Shown: piece after piece, positions 1-5,867 of the stretch | Position numbering within the stretch: position 1 is the first letter of the stretch | Layout: every line of letters starts with the position of its first letter | Source: RHKX01 sp035759925 | GTDB taxonomy: Bacteria; Actinomycetota; Thermoleophilia; Solirubrobacterales; 70-9 | Assembly (NCBI GenBank): GCA_035759925.1 | Contig: DASTTY010000018.1 | Location: 1 to 14,847 of the forward strand | Length of the DNA stretch: 14,847 nucleotides | Reading direction: 5' to 3' | The notes under the pieces: model-generated | The model's database searches: none | The model's input: only the letters and a program-made list of their open reading frames with translations | What the model was told of the DNA's origin: nothing | Program-made: the position numbers and the translations under genes

Positions 1-267
1 GGCAGGATCGACATCACCTCCCAGAACCACGGCTTCGCCGTGCGCGGACCCGACGGAGGCGGCACGATCGACGTCGACGAGCCGGTCAGCTGGGAGACGG
101 ACTTCGGCACCGCCGAGCTCTCCCACCTCAACCTCTACGACCGCACCGTCGAGGGGCTGGTACTGCGCGACGTTCCGGGCGCCACGGTCCAGTACCACCC
201 GGAAGCGGGGCCGGGCCCCCATGACGCCCGCTATCTGTTCGATCGGTTCTTGGAGCTGGCGGCATGA
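1..267 (+). CDS. carA: Carbamoyl-phosphate synthase small subunit, C-terminal end (partial)
   Basis: Only the last 88 codons are in the window; the gene starts upstream. CarA is the glutaminase subunit of carbamoyl-phosphate synthase. It hydrolyses glutamine and passes ammonia to CarB for pyrimidine and arginine synthesis in the cytoplasm. What is visible is the end of the class I glutamine amidotransferase domain: ITSQNHGFAV near the 5' edge and VQYHPEAGPGPHD about 25 residues before the end. The latter carries the His and Glu of the Cys-His-Glu catalytic triad; the nucleophilic Cys lies outside the window. The TGA stop is at 265-267, and its last base is already the first base of an AGAGGAC repeat array. 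carB follows on the same strand 469 bases later, much further than is usual for a carAB pair, because an insert lies between them. The identification is firm. Confidence 0.96.
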   Translation, partial: GRIDITSQNHGFAVRGPDGGGTIDVDEPVSWETDFGTAELSHLNLYDRTVEGLVLRDVPGATVQYHPEAGPGPHDARYLFDRFLELAA

Positions 268-296
268 GAGGACAGAGGACAGAGGACAGAGGACAG
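267..296 (+). repeat. Heptad array, left arm at the carA-carB junction
   Basis: Four perfect tandem copies of AGAGGAC plus AG, 30 nt. The first base coincides with the last base of the carA stop codon. The same 30-nt design (four heptads plus AG) recurs at 699-728 in reverse orientation, at 3872-3901 and at 4753-4782. The heptad has no stop codon in any of the six frames and contains GAGGA, which resembles a Shine-Dalgarno core. Its function is unknown. Confidence 0.95.
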
Positions 297-299
297 TCC

Positions 300-653
300 C
301 TACGGGCGACGCGACGAGATCAGCCCGCTCAAGACCTTCCCGAGTTCGCTTGTCATCTCACCGAAACCATCCTGCCTCGTGATCAGACCTCTCGACGCAG
401 CTCGCTCCAGCCAGTGCTCAGCCTCATAGAGGCTGCCGCGGGCGATGACGAAGAATCGGCGCTGATCCGCACGGGAGTCCCGTCCCAAACCCTCGGCGAT
501 ATTTGCACCGATCGAATCGGCGGCGCGAACGAGCTGGACACCAACCGTCCAGATTTCGAACTTGGGCCAATCCTCGATCGCTTCATGGATGTCGTCGGAC
601 AAGCCGGCCGAAAGCCGGTAGGCGATGGAGCTTCGGTGTTTCCCTCCCCTCAT
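300..653 (-). CDS. Four-helix-bundle protein, 23S rRNA intervening-sequence / Avd-like family
   Basis: 117 residues on the minus strand, the only such gene in the window. Residues 40-57 (QLVRAADSIGANIAEGLGR region) and 67-90 (FFVIARGSLYEAEHWLERA...RGLI region) match the conserved core of the family known from ORFs inside 23S rRNA intervening sequences and as the Avd accessory protein of diversity-generating retroelements. The stretch before it, with W29, F32, W35 and T36 (WPKFEIWTVG), fits a common variant of the same family. Members are small helical, often oligomeric proteins thought to bind nucleic acid; the role of free-standing copies is not known. The ATG at 653 is preceded by GGTGG about 8 nt upstream. 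The TAG stop lies 3 nt from the left heptad array. The gene is antisense to the pyrimidine operon. No neighbouring reverse transcriptase or variable repeat is present, so a retroelement role is unsupported here. Confidence 0.85.
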   Translation of the reverse strand: MRGGKHRSSIAYRLSAGLSDDIHEAIEDWPKFEIWTVGVQLVRAADSIGANIAEGLGRDSRADQRRFFVIARGSLYEAEHWLERAASRGLITRQDGFGEMTSELGKVLSGLISSRRP

Positions 654-671
654 TGCCTATCCCACCCCGTC

Positions 672-689
672 CGGGGCGGCGACGCCCCG
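672..689 (+). other. Perfect 7-bp hairpin with GCGA tetraloop
   Basis: CGGGGCG (672-678), loop GCGA, CGCCCCG (683-689). In a plus-strand transcript this gives a GNRA tetraloop hairpin about 47 nt before the carB start. It lies between the start of the antisense four-helix gene and the right heptad array. There is no T-tract, so it is not a typical intrinsic terminator. It could be a structural part of the element or a processing site; that is inference. Confidence 0.55.
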
Positions 690-698
690 CGCTCCGAC

Positions 699-729
699 CT
701 GTCCTCTGTCGCCTGTCCTCTGTCCTCTG
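699..729 (-). repeat. Heptad array, right arm at the carA-carB junction
   Basis: On the minus strand this reads C, AGAGGAC, AGAGGAC, AGGCGAC, AGAGGAC, AG: four heptads, the third degenerate at two bases. It is the inverted partner of the array at 267-296. It ends 7 nt before the carB ATG and occupies the place where a ribosome binding site would be expected. On the plus strand it is pyrimidine-rich, with repeated TCCTC, which resembles the anti-Shine-Dalgarno core. Confidence 0.93.
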
Positions 730-736
730 CTTGCTG

Positions 737-3700
737 ATGCCAAAGCGGACCGACATCTCCAAGATCCTCCTGATCGGCTCGGGGCCGATCGTGATCGGAC
801 AGGCGGCGGAATTCGACTACTCGGGAACGCAGGCGTGCAAGGTGCTGCGCGAGGAGGGCTACGAGATCGTCCTCGTCAACTCGAACCCGGCGACGATCAT
901 GACCGACCCGGAGTTCGCCGACCGCACCTACGTCGAGCCGCTGGTGCCGGAGGTCGTGGCGGCGATCATCGAGCGCGAGCGTCCCGACGCGCTGCTGCCC
1001 ACGCTGGGCGGGCAGACCGCCCTCAACCTGGCCAAGTCCCTGCACGACGACGGGACGCTGGAGCGGTTCGGGGTCGAGCTGATCGGAGCCGACTACGACG
1101 CGATCCACCGGGCCGAGGACCGCGAAGCATTCCGGCGGACGATGGAGGCGGCGGGGTTGCGGGTGCCGTGGTCGCTGATCGCCGAGTCGGTCGCCGATGC
1201 GGAGGCCGCGCTCGCCGACGGCTCGCTGACGCTGCCGGCGATCATCCGGCCCGCGTTCACGATGGGCGGCCAGGGCGGCGGCGCCGCCGCGACCGAGACG
1301 GAGCTCCGCCAGATCATCTCCGAGGGCCTCGCCGCGAGCCCGATCAACCAGGTCCTCGTCGAGGAGTCGGTGCTCGGCTGGGGCGAGTTCGAGCTCGAGC
1401 TGATGCGGGACCGGAACGACAACGTGATCGTCGTCTGCTCGATCGAGAACATCGATCCGATGGGCGTCCACACCGGCGACTCGGTCACGGTGGCGCCGGC
1501 GCAAAGCCTCAGCGACTCGCTCTACCAGGAGCTCCGCAACCAGGCGATCGCGGTGATCCGCGCCGTCGGCGTCGAGACCGGCGGCTCGAACGTCCAGTTC
1601 GGCGTCGATCCCGAGAGCGGCGAGATCGTCGTCATCGAGATGAACCCGCGGGTCTCGCGGTCGTCGGCGCTCGCCTCGAAGGCGACCGGCTTTCCGATCG
1701 CGAAGATCGCCGCCCGGCTCGCCGTCGGCTACACGCTCGACGAGATCCCCAACGACATCACCCGGGCGACGCCGGCCGCCTTCGAGCCGACGATCGACTA
1801 CGTCGTCACGAAGATCCCGCGGTTCGCCTTCGAGAAGTTCCCGGGCAGCGAGGGACGGCTGACCACCCACATGAAGTCGGTCGGCGAGGCGATGGCGATC
1901 GGGCGAACGTTCCGCGAGTCGTTCGCGAAGGCGATGCGCTCGCGCGAGCTCGACGCCGCCGCCGATCTTCCCGACGACGACGAGGAACTGCTCGACCGCC
2001 TCGAGACGCCCTCCTCGGACCGCTTCGACCTGGTCCTCGAGGGCTTCCGGCGCGGCATCGAGCTCGACCGGATCCATGCCCGCACCTCGATCGACCATTG
2101 GTACCTGCGGGAGCTCGCCGTGCTCGCGACCGAGGGCGACGGGACCGGCGAGCTCGACCGGACCTACAAATCGGTCGACACCTGCGCGGCCGAGTTCGAG
2201 GCGGAGACGCCGTACTTCTACTCGGCTCACGAGCGCTCGACCAGCGGCCCGATCGGCGCCGGCGAGGCCCGCCGCGGCGAGCGGCCGAGCGTCGTCATTC
2301 TCGGCTCCGGACCGAATCGGATCGGACAGGGGATCGAGTTCGACTACTGCTGCGTCCACGCCGCGATGACTGTCCGCGAGTCCGGGCGCGACGCGGTGAT
2401 GATCAACTGCAACCCGGAGACGGTCTCGACCGACTACGACACCTCCGACCGGCTCTACTTCGAGCCGCTCACGACCGAGGACGTCCTCGCCGTCGTCGAT
2501 CAGGAGGATCCCGAGGGGGTGATCGTCCAGTTCGGCGGGCAGACGCCGCTGCGGCTCGCTCACCAGCTCGAAGCGGCGGGGGTGCCGCTGCTCGGGACGC
2601 CGGTCGATGCGATCGACCTCGCCGAGGACCGGGGCCGGTTCGGGGCGCTGCTCGAGCGCCTCGCAGTCCTCCACCCGCCGTACGGGACGGCGCTCAGCGC
2701 CGAGGAGGCGGAGTCGATCGCCGCCAAGGTCGGCTTCCCGCTGCTCGTCCGGCCCTCCTACGTCCTCGGCGGCCGGGCGATGGAGATCTGCTACTCGACC
2801 GATGACCTCGGCACCTACCTGCACCGCTACGCGAAGGCTGACCGCGAGCATCCGCTCCTGCTCGACCGCTTCCTCGAGGACGCGATCGAGGTCGACGTCG
2901 ATGCGCTGGCCGACGGCACCGACTGCGAGCTCGCCGGCGTAATGCAGCACGTCGAGGAGGCCGGGGTCCACTCCGGCGATTCGGCCTGCGTGCTGCCGCC
3001 GATGAGCCTCGGCGAGGAGATGCTCGGGCGGATCGCGGAGACGACGAGGGCGCTGGCGCTCGAGCTCGGCGTCGTCGGGCTGATCAACATCCAGTACGCC
3101 GTCGCCGGCGGCGAGCTCTACGTGATCGAGGCGAACCCGCGGGCGTCGCGGACCGTCCCCTTCGTCAGCAAGGCGATCGGGGCGCCGATCGCGAAGCTCG
3201 CCTGCCGGCTGATGCTCGGCGAGCGGCTCGCCGACCTCGACCTGCCGGCGATGCCGCGCGGCCACGTCTCCGTCAAGGAGGCGGTGATGCCCTTCTCGCG
3301 GTTCAGCGGTGCCGACACGGTCCTCGGGCCGGAGATGAAGAGCACCGGCGAAGTGATGGGCGTCGCCGGCGACTTCCCGGCCGCGTTCGGGAAGGCGCAG
3401 ACCGCCGCCGGAGTCGGCCTCCCCGACGGCGGGACCGTCTTCATCACCGTCACCGACAGCGACAAGGCGGCGGCGACCCAGCTCGCGACCCGGTTCTGCG
3501 ACCTCGGCTTCAAGATCGTCGCAACCGGCGGCACGGCGCAGGCGATCTCGCGGATGGGGGTCCCGGTCGAGACGATCCACAAGCTCCACGAGGGCTCCCC
3601 GAACGTCGTCGACTACATCGAGCGCGGCGAGGTCGATCTCGTGATCAACACGCCGACCGGCTCCGGAGCGCGGACCGACGGCTACGAGATCCGCAGCGCC

Positions 3701-3856
3701 GCGACCCGGAACGGGATCCCCTGCGTTACGACGATGACCGGTGCCTCGGCGGCGGCTCGGGCGATCGGCGCCGGCCGCGACAACGGCGCGATCGCGGTTC
3801 GGAGCCTGCAGGAGCTGCATGAGGAAGAGGCGCGGGCGGGCGTCGAGGGCTCGTAG
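737..3856 (+). CDS. carB: Carbamoyl-phosphate synthase large subunit
   Basis: 1039 residues. CarB uses two ATP, bicarbonate and ammonia from CarA to make carbamoyl phosphate. Start at ATG 737 gives the family N-terminus MPKRTDISKILLIGSGPIVIGQ; an open frame further upstream runs through the repeat insert and is not coding. Both ATP-grasp halves are present. The first has GGQTALNL and EMNPRVSRSSALASKATG. The second begins near VVILGSGPNRIGQGIEFDYCCVH and has EANPRASRTVPFVSKAIG. The C-terminal MGS-like allosteric domain (VFITVTDSDK... through TGGTA) is present. E. coli CarB is 1073 residues; the shortfall lies mainly in the middle oligomerisation domain, where only 21 residues separate W455 and Y477 (YKSVDTCAAEFEA), against roughly 64 as I recall the E. 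coli sequence. No Shine-Dalgarno is visible: the region just upstream is the repeat array TGTCCTCTG. Translation may depend on coupling or on RNA folding. Confidence 0.97.
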   Translation: MPKRTDISKILLIGSGPIVIGQAAEFDYSGTQACKVLREEGYEIVLVNSNPATIMTDPEFADRTYVEPLVPEVVAAIIERERPDALLPTLGGQTALNLAKSLHDDGTLERFGVELIGADYDAIHRAEDREAFRRTMEAAGLRVPWSLIAESVADAEAALADGSLTLPAIIRPAFTMGGQGGGAAATETELRQIISEGLAASPINQVLVEESVLGWGEFELELMRDRNDNVIVVCSIENIDPMGVHTGDSVTVAPAQSLSDSLYQELRNQAIAVIRAVGVETGGSNVQFGVDPESGEIVVIEMNPRVSRSSALASKATGFPIAKIAARLAVGYTLDEIPNDITRATPAAFEPTIDYVVTKIPRFAFEKFPGSEGRLTTHMKSVGEAMAIGRTFRESFAKAMRSRELDAAADLPDDDEELLDRLETPSSDRFDLVLEGFRRGIELDRIHARTSIDHWYLRELAVLATEGDGTGELDRTYKSVDTCAAEFEAETPYFYSAHERSTSGPIGAGEARRGERPSVVILGSGPNRIGQGIEFDYCCVHAAMTVRESGRDAVMINCNPETVSTDYDTSDRLYFEPLTTEDVLAVVDQEDPEGVIVQFGGQTPLRLAHQLEAAGVPLLGTPVDAIDLAEDRGRFGALLERLAVLHPPYGTALSAEEAESIAAKVGFPLLVRPSYVLGGRAMEICYSTDDLGTYLHRYAKADREHPLLLDRFLEDAIEVDVDALADGTDCELAGVMQHVEEAGVHSGDSACVLPPMSLGEEMLGRIAETTRALALELGVVGLINIQYAVAGGELYVIEANPRASRTVPFVSKAIGAPIAKLACRLMLGERLADLDLPAMPRGHVSVKEAVMPFSRFSGADTVLGPEMKSTGEVMGVAGDFPAAFGKAQTAAGVGLPDGGTVFITVTDSDKAAATQLATRFCDLGFKIVATGGTAQAISRMGVPVETIHKLHEGSPNVVDYIERGEVDLVINTPTGSGARTDGYEIRSAATRNGIPCVTTMTGASAAARAIGAGRDNGAIAVRSLQELHEEEARAGVEGS

Positions 3857-3871
3857 CGGCGTGCCCGCAAC

Positions 3872-3901
3872 GGAGGACAGAGGACAGAGGACAGAGGACA
3901 G
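3872..3901 (+). repeat. Heptad array at the carB-pyrK junction (solo arm)
   Basis: One variant heptad GGAGGAC followed by three perfect AGAGGAC and AG: 30 nt, the same design as at 267-296. It starts 15 nt after the carB stop, and no inverted partner is found between carB and pyrK. GTG 3861, upstream of it, reads in frame through the array into pyrK, giving VPATEDRGQRTEDRADQR before the likely first residue. The array therefore either lies in the pyrK leader, supplying several GAGGA motifs, or encodes an N-terminal extension. Confidence 0.93.
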
Positions 3902-3914
3902 GGCTGATCAGCGG

Positions 3915-4754
3915 GTGATCGCGCCGTTCGGACGGCGGCGGGCGAGCGTGGTCGAGAACGCTACGAGCGGCGGCTACCGGATCATCACGGCGCTCGACGC
4001 TGAAGGCCCGGTCCCGGCGGCGGGACAGTTCTACATGCTCGCCACCGAGCACGGCTGGAGCGGCGACGGCGAGCGTCCGTTCCTGCCGCGGGCGTTCTCG
4101 GTGGCCGAGGCGACGAGCGGGAGCGGCGGCGTCCGGCTCTCGTTCCTGCTCGAGGACGTCGGGCCGGGGACCCACCGCCTCGCCGATCTCGTCGAAGGGG
4201 AGGGGCTGGTGCTGACCGGCCCGCTCGGCCGGCCGTTCTCGATGCCCCGCGAGCTCAACCCCGATGCCGCGGGGGCGATCCTGGTCGGCGGCGGGATCGG
4301 ACTGGCACCGCTGGCGATCTGGCGACGGACCCTGGCCGAGCAGGGCATCGCGGAGCGCTCGCTGCTCGGCTTCCGCGACCGCGAGCACTCGGGCGGGCTC
4401 GAGCTCTTCCGCTGCTCGGAGGTCCGGCTCGCCTCCGAGGACGGCCACGCCGGCCATCGCGGCTATGTGACCGACCTGCTCGAGCTGATGCTGACCGGCG
4501 ACTCGGCGGCGACCGCGGCCGTCTACGCCTGTGGCCCGCCGGCGATGCTCGAAGCGGTCCGGGCCCTCTGCGAGGCGCGCGAGGTCGCCGCCGAGCTGGC
4601 GATGGAGTCGCCGATGGCGTGCGGCTTCGGCGCCTGCTTCGGGTGCGCGATGCCGTTGCGCTCGGGCGGCTACTTGCGGCTCTGCGTCGACGGCCCGGTC
4701 GTGCGGGCCGCGGACGTCGAGACGGCGCTCGTCGAGGGGGCGGGGCACAGATAG
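3915..4754 (+). CDS. pyrK: Dihydroorotate dehydrogenase B electron transfer subunit
   Basis: 279 residues from GTG 3915. PyrK carries FAD and a [2Fe-2S] cluster and passes electrons from the PyrD-B FMN to NAD+, so dihydroorotate oxidation yields NADH. The ferredoxin-reductase-like fold shows a flavin-binding RAFSVAE motif at R59, a nucleotide-binding GGGIGLAPL motif at 125-133 and CGPPAML at 206. Four cysteines, C236-x4-C241-x2-C244-x12-C257, match the PyrK cluster site. pyrD follows 95 nt after the stop, as expected for a heteromeric type 1B enzyme. The start is uncertain: GTG 3861 in the same frame would add 18 residues encoded partly by the heptad array. GTG 3915 is preferred because family similarity begins at about VIAPFGRRRASVVENATSGGYRI. 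Its nearest GAGGA lies inside the array 16 nt upstream, somewhat far. The TAG stop overlaps the next array. Confidence 0.9.
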   Translation: MIAPFGRRRASVVENATSGGYRIITALDAEGPVPAAGQFYMLATEHGWSGDGERPFLPRAFSVAEATSGSGGVRLSFLLEDVGPGTHRLADLVEGEGLVLTGPLGRPFSMPRELNPDAAGAILVGGGIGLAPLAIWRRTLAEQGIAERSLLGFRDREHSGGLELFRCSEVRLASEDGHAGHRGYVTDLLELMLTGDSAATAAVYACGPPAMLEAVRALCEAREVAAELAMESPMACGFGACFGCAMPLRSGGYLRLCVDGPVVRAADVETALVEGAGHR

Positions 4755-4782
4755 ATGACAGAGGACAGAGGACAGAGGACAG
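4753..4782 (+). repeat. Heptad array, left arm at the pyrK-pyrD junction
   Basis: AGATGAC followed by three perfect AGAGGAC and AG, 30 nt. Like the carA-carB array, it begins inside the stop codon of the upstream gene (pyrK TAG 4752-4754). TGACAGAGGACAG at 4756-4768 is the exact reverse complement of 4798-4810. In RNA, GACAGAGGACAG (4771-4782) can pair with CTGTCCTCTGTC (4798-4809) across a 15-nt loop, and the repeat allows other registers. Confidence 0.93.
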
Positions 4783-4797
4783 TTTTCGGGCCGGGGG

Positions 4798-4846
4798 CTG
4801 TCCTCTGTCAGCGAGCGAAGCGAGCGGCCTGTCCTCTCGCGAGCGG
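4798..4846 (-). repeat. Broken right arm of heptad array plus GCGAGCG repeats before pyrD
   Basis: The plus strand reads CTGTCCTCTGTCA (4798-4810), then GCGAGCGAAGCGAGCG (4811-4826), then GCCTGTCCTCT (4827-4837) and CGCGAGCGG. The blocks CTGTCCTCTGTC and GCCTGTCCTCT are the same two blocks, in the same order, as in the right arm at 699-721. Here they are split by a GC-rich 7-mer repeat instead of being adjacent. GCGAGCG occurs three times (4811, 4820 and 4839). With 4753-4782 it looks like the same element lacking the four-helix gene, with its right arm interrupted. This is direct sequence comparison; the evolutionary reading is inference. Confidence 0.75.
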
Positions 4847-4849
4847 AAG

Positions 4850-5749
4850 ATGAGTGACGCCGGCCCCACCACCCTGTGCGGCATCGAGCTGCAGCACCCG
4901 ATCATCAATGCTTCCGGGACGTTCGATGCGATCGCCGCCCGGCTTGCGTTCGGCGACGCGGTGATCGACCGATTCCCGTTCAGCGCTTACGTCTCGAAGA
5001 CGATCACGCCGGCGCCCCGCGTCGGCAACCCGCCGCCGCGCCTCTGGGAGGAGCCGGCGGCGATGGTCAACTCGATCGGGCTCCCGAACAAGGGCCTCGA
5101 CGGCTTCCTCGGCTCCGATCTGCCGGTGCTCGCGGAGCTGCCGGTGCCGCTGATCGTCTCGGTGATGGCGACCAGCGTCGAGCAGTTCGCGCCGCTCGTC
5201 GAGGCGGTCGCGGCGCGTGACGAGGTCGCCGGGTTGGAGCTCAACGTCTCCTGCCCGAACGTCCACTCCGGGCTGATCGTGGGCGAGGAACCGGGGGAGA
5301 CCTCGGCGCTGATCGAGCGGCTGCGACCGCTGACCGCGAAGCCGCTGATCGTCAAGCTGACTCCGAACGTCGCCGATCCGGCCGCGATCGCGATCGCGGC
5401 CGAGCAGGCCGGAGCGGACGCCGTCTCGCTGATCAACACGATCAAGGCGGCGCCGCTGCTCGCCGACGGCCGGCCCTGGCTCGGCGCCGGCAGCGGCGGC
5501 CTCTCCGGCCCCGCGGTGCGGACGATCGCGCTCAAGCAGGTCGCCGACGTCGCCGCCGCGGTCGAGATCCCGGTCGTCGGGATGGGCGGGATCGAGCGCG
5601 GCTCCGACGCCGCCGCGCTGCTCGGGGCCGGCGCCACGGTCGTCGCGGTCGGGACCGCCTCGTTCCGCGATCCGCTCGCCGCGGAGCGGATTCGCGGCGA
5701 GCTCGAGGCGCTTCGGCGGGAGGTGGCCGTGCCGGCCGGAAGGCCGTAA
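4850..5749 (+). CDS. pyrD: Dihydroorotate dehydrogenase, type 1B catalytic subunit
   Basis: 299 residues. It oxidises dihydroorotate to orotate with FMN, the fourth step of UMP synthesis, and hands electrons to PyrK. The TIM-barrel family motifs appear in order: NASGTFD near residue 21, SKTITPAPRVGNP, MVNSIGLPNKG, LELNVSCPNVHSG, VKLTPNV, INTIKA, GGLSGPA and GMGGI. C135 in SCPN is the catalytic base of class 1 enzymes; class 2 enzymes have Ser there. This fits the PyrK gene just upstream. ATG 4850 gives MSDAGPTTLCGIELQHPI, typical for the family. Only a weak GGAAG directly abuts the start, and the 95-nt gap upstream is almost entirely repeat arms, so initiation may rely on coupling with pyrK. 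No pyrF lies downstream, where many actinobacteria have it. Confidence 0.95.
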   Translation: MSDAGPTTLCGIELQHPIINASGTFDAIAARLAFGDAVIDRFPFSAYVSKTITPAPRVGNPPPRLWEEPAAMVNSIGLPNKGLDGFLGSDLPVLAELPVPLIVSVMATSVEQFAPLVEAVAARDEVAGLELNVSCPNVHSGLIVGEEPGETSALIERLRPLTAKPLIVKLTPNVADPAAIAIAAEQAGADAVSLINTIKAAPLLADGRPWLGAGSGGLSGPAVRTIALKQVADVAAAVEIPVVGMGGIERGSDAAALLGAGATVVAVGTASFRDPLAAERIRGELEALRREVAVPAGRP

Positions 5750-5782
5750 TTTCCGCGATCGCGTCGACGTCCGTCCAGGCGG

Positions 5783-5807
5783 CAAGCTCCACCTCGACCT
5801 GAGCTTG
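5783..5807 (+). other. Inverted repeat between pyrD and mihF
   Basis: CAAGCTC (5783-5789) and GAGCTTG (5801-5807) form a perfect 7-bp inverted repeat with an 11-nt loop, 33 nt after the pyrD stop. No T-run follows, so it is not a classical intrinsic terminator. It lies about 33 nt upstream of the mihF -35-like element and could equally be a protein-binding site. The palindrome CGAATTCG follows at 5811-5818. Nothing else is recognised in this 128-nt gap apart from the promoter described separately. Confidence 0.4.
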
Positions 5808-5839
5808 AGGCGAATTCGGGCAGAAACCGGCAGATTCCG

Positions 5840-5867
5840 TTGCGAGGCGCCGAGCCGTGTATATGAT
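5840..5867 (+). promoter_or_regulatory. Candidate promoter of mihF, leaderless type
   Basis: TTGCGA at 5840-5845 and TATGAT at 5862-5867 with a 16-nt spacer fit a housekeeping-sigma promoter. The -10 box ends 10 nt before ATG 5878, so transcription would begin at or within a few bases of the start codon, giving a leaderless mRNA. No Shine-Dalgarno precedes ATG 5878, which agrees. Not tested by transcript data. Confidence 0.6.

Larger units (their letters stand above)
267..729. mobile_element. Putative small element: four-helix-bundle gene between inverted heptad arrays
   Basis: A unit of about 460 bp sits between carA and carB. The left arm (267-296) and right arm (699-728) form a 30-bp inverted repeat with only two mismatches, both in the third heptad. 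One antisense ORF for a 23S rRNA IVS-type four-helix-bundle protein fills most of the interior. GC content counted by hand over 361-600 is about 61%, against more than 70% in typical carB stretches. No transposase, recombinase or reverse transcriptase is present, so any movement would need outside help or an RNA route. Related gene-less or solo arms occur at the next two operon junctions. Calling it a mobile element is inference; the repeat structure and the gene are seen directly. Alternatives are an ancient insertion kept for a regulatory role, or a REP-like dispersed repeat that a gene happened to join. Confidence 0.5.

Noticed and set aside
267..296. Assembly or sequencing artefact producing the heptads
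   Set aside because: Four separate arrays with distinct point variants and unique flanks are not what a collapsed or chimeric read would give.
267..729. Diversity-generating retroelement, because the gene family includes Avd
   Set aside because: No reverse transcriptase, template repeat or variable repeat with adenine-biased differences is visible.
503..736. N-terminal extension of carB through the insert
   Set aside because: The frame is open only because the insert and heptads lack stops; family similarity begins exactly at ATG 737.
264..737. Plus-strand 157-codon frame across the insert
   Set aside because: It overlaps the carA stop and reads the four-helix gene in antisense; the minus-strand product matches a known family and this one does not.
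650..3820. Very long minus-strand open frame opposite carB (over 1000 codons)
   Set aside because: Arg/Asp-rich antisense shadow of a high-GC gene; carB on the plus strand has full family motifs throughout.
4771..4810. Intrinsic terminator between pyrK and pyrD
   Set aside because: The 12-bp stem is real, but the only T-run (TTTT, 4783-4786) lies in the loop, not after the stem, and pyrD follows as the partner subunit of PyrK.
267..4846. CRISPR array
   Set aside because: The repeats are directly adjacent 7-mers without unique spacers, and no cas genes are present.
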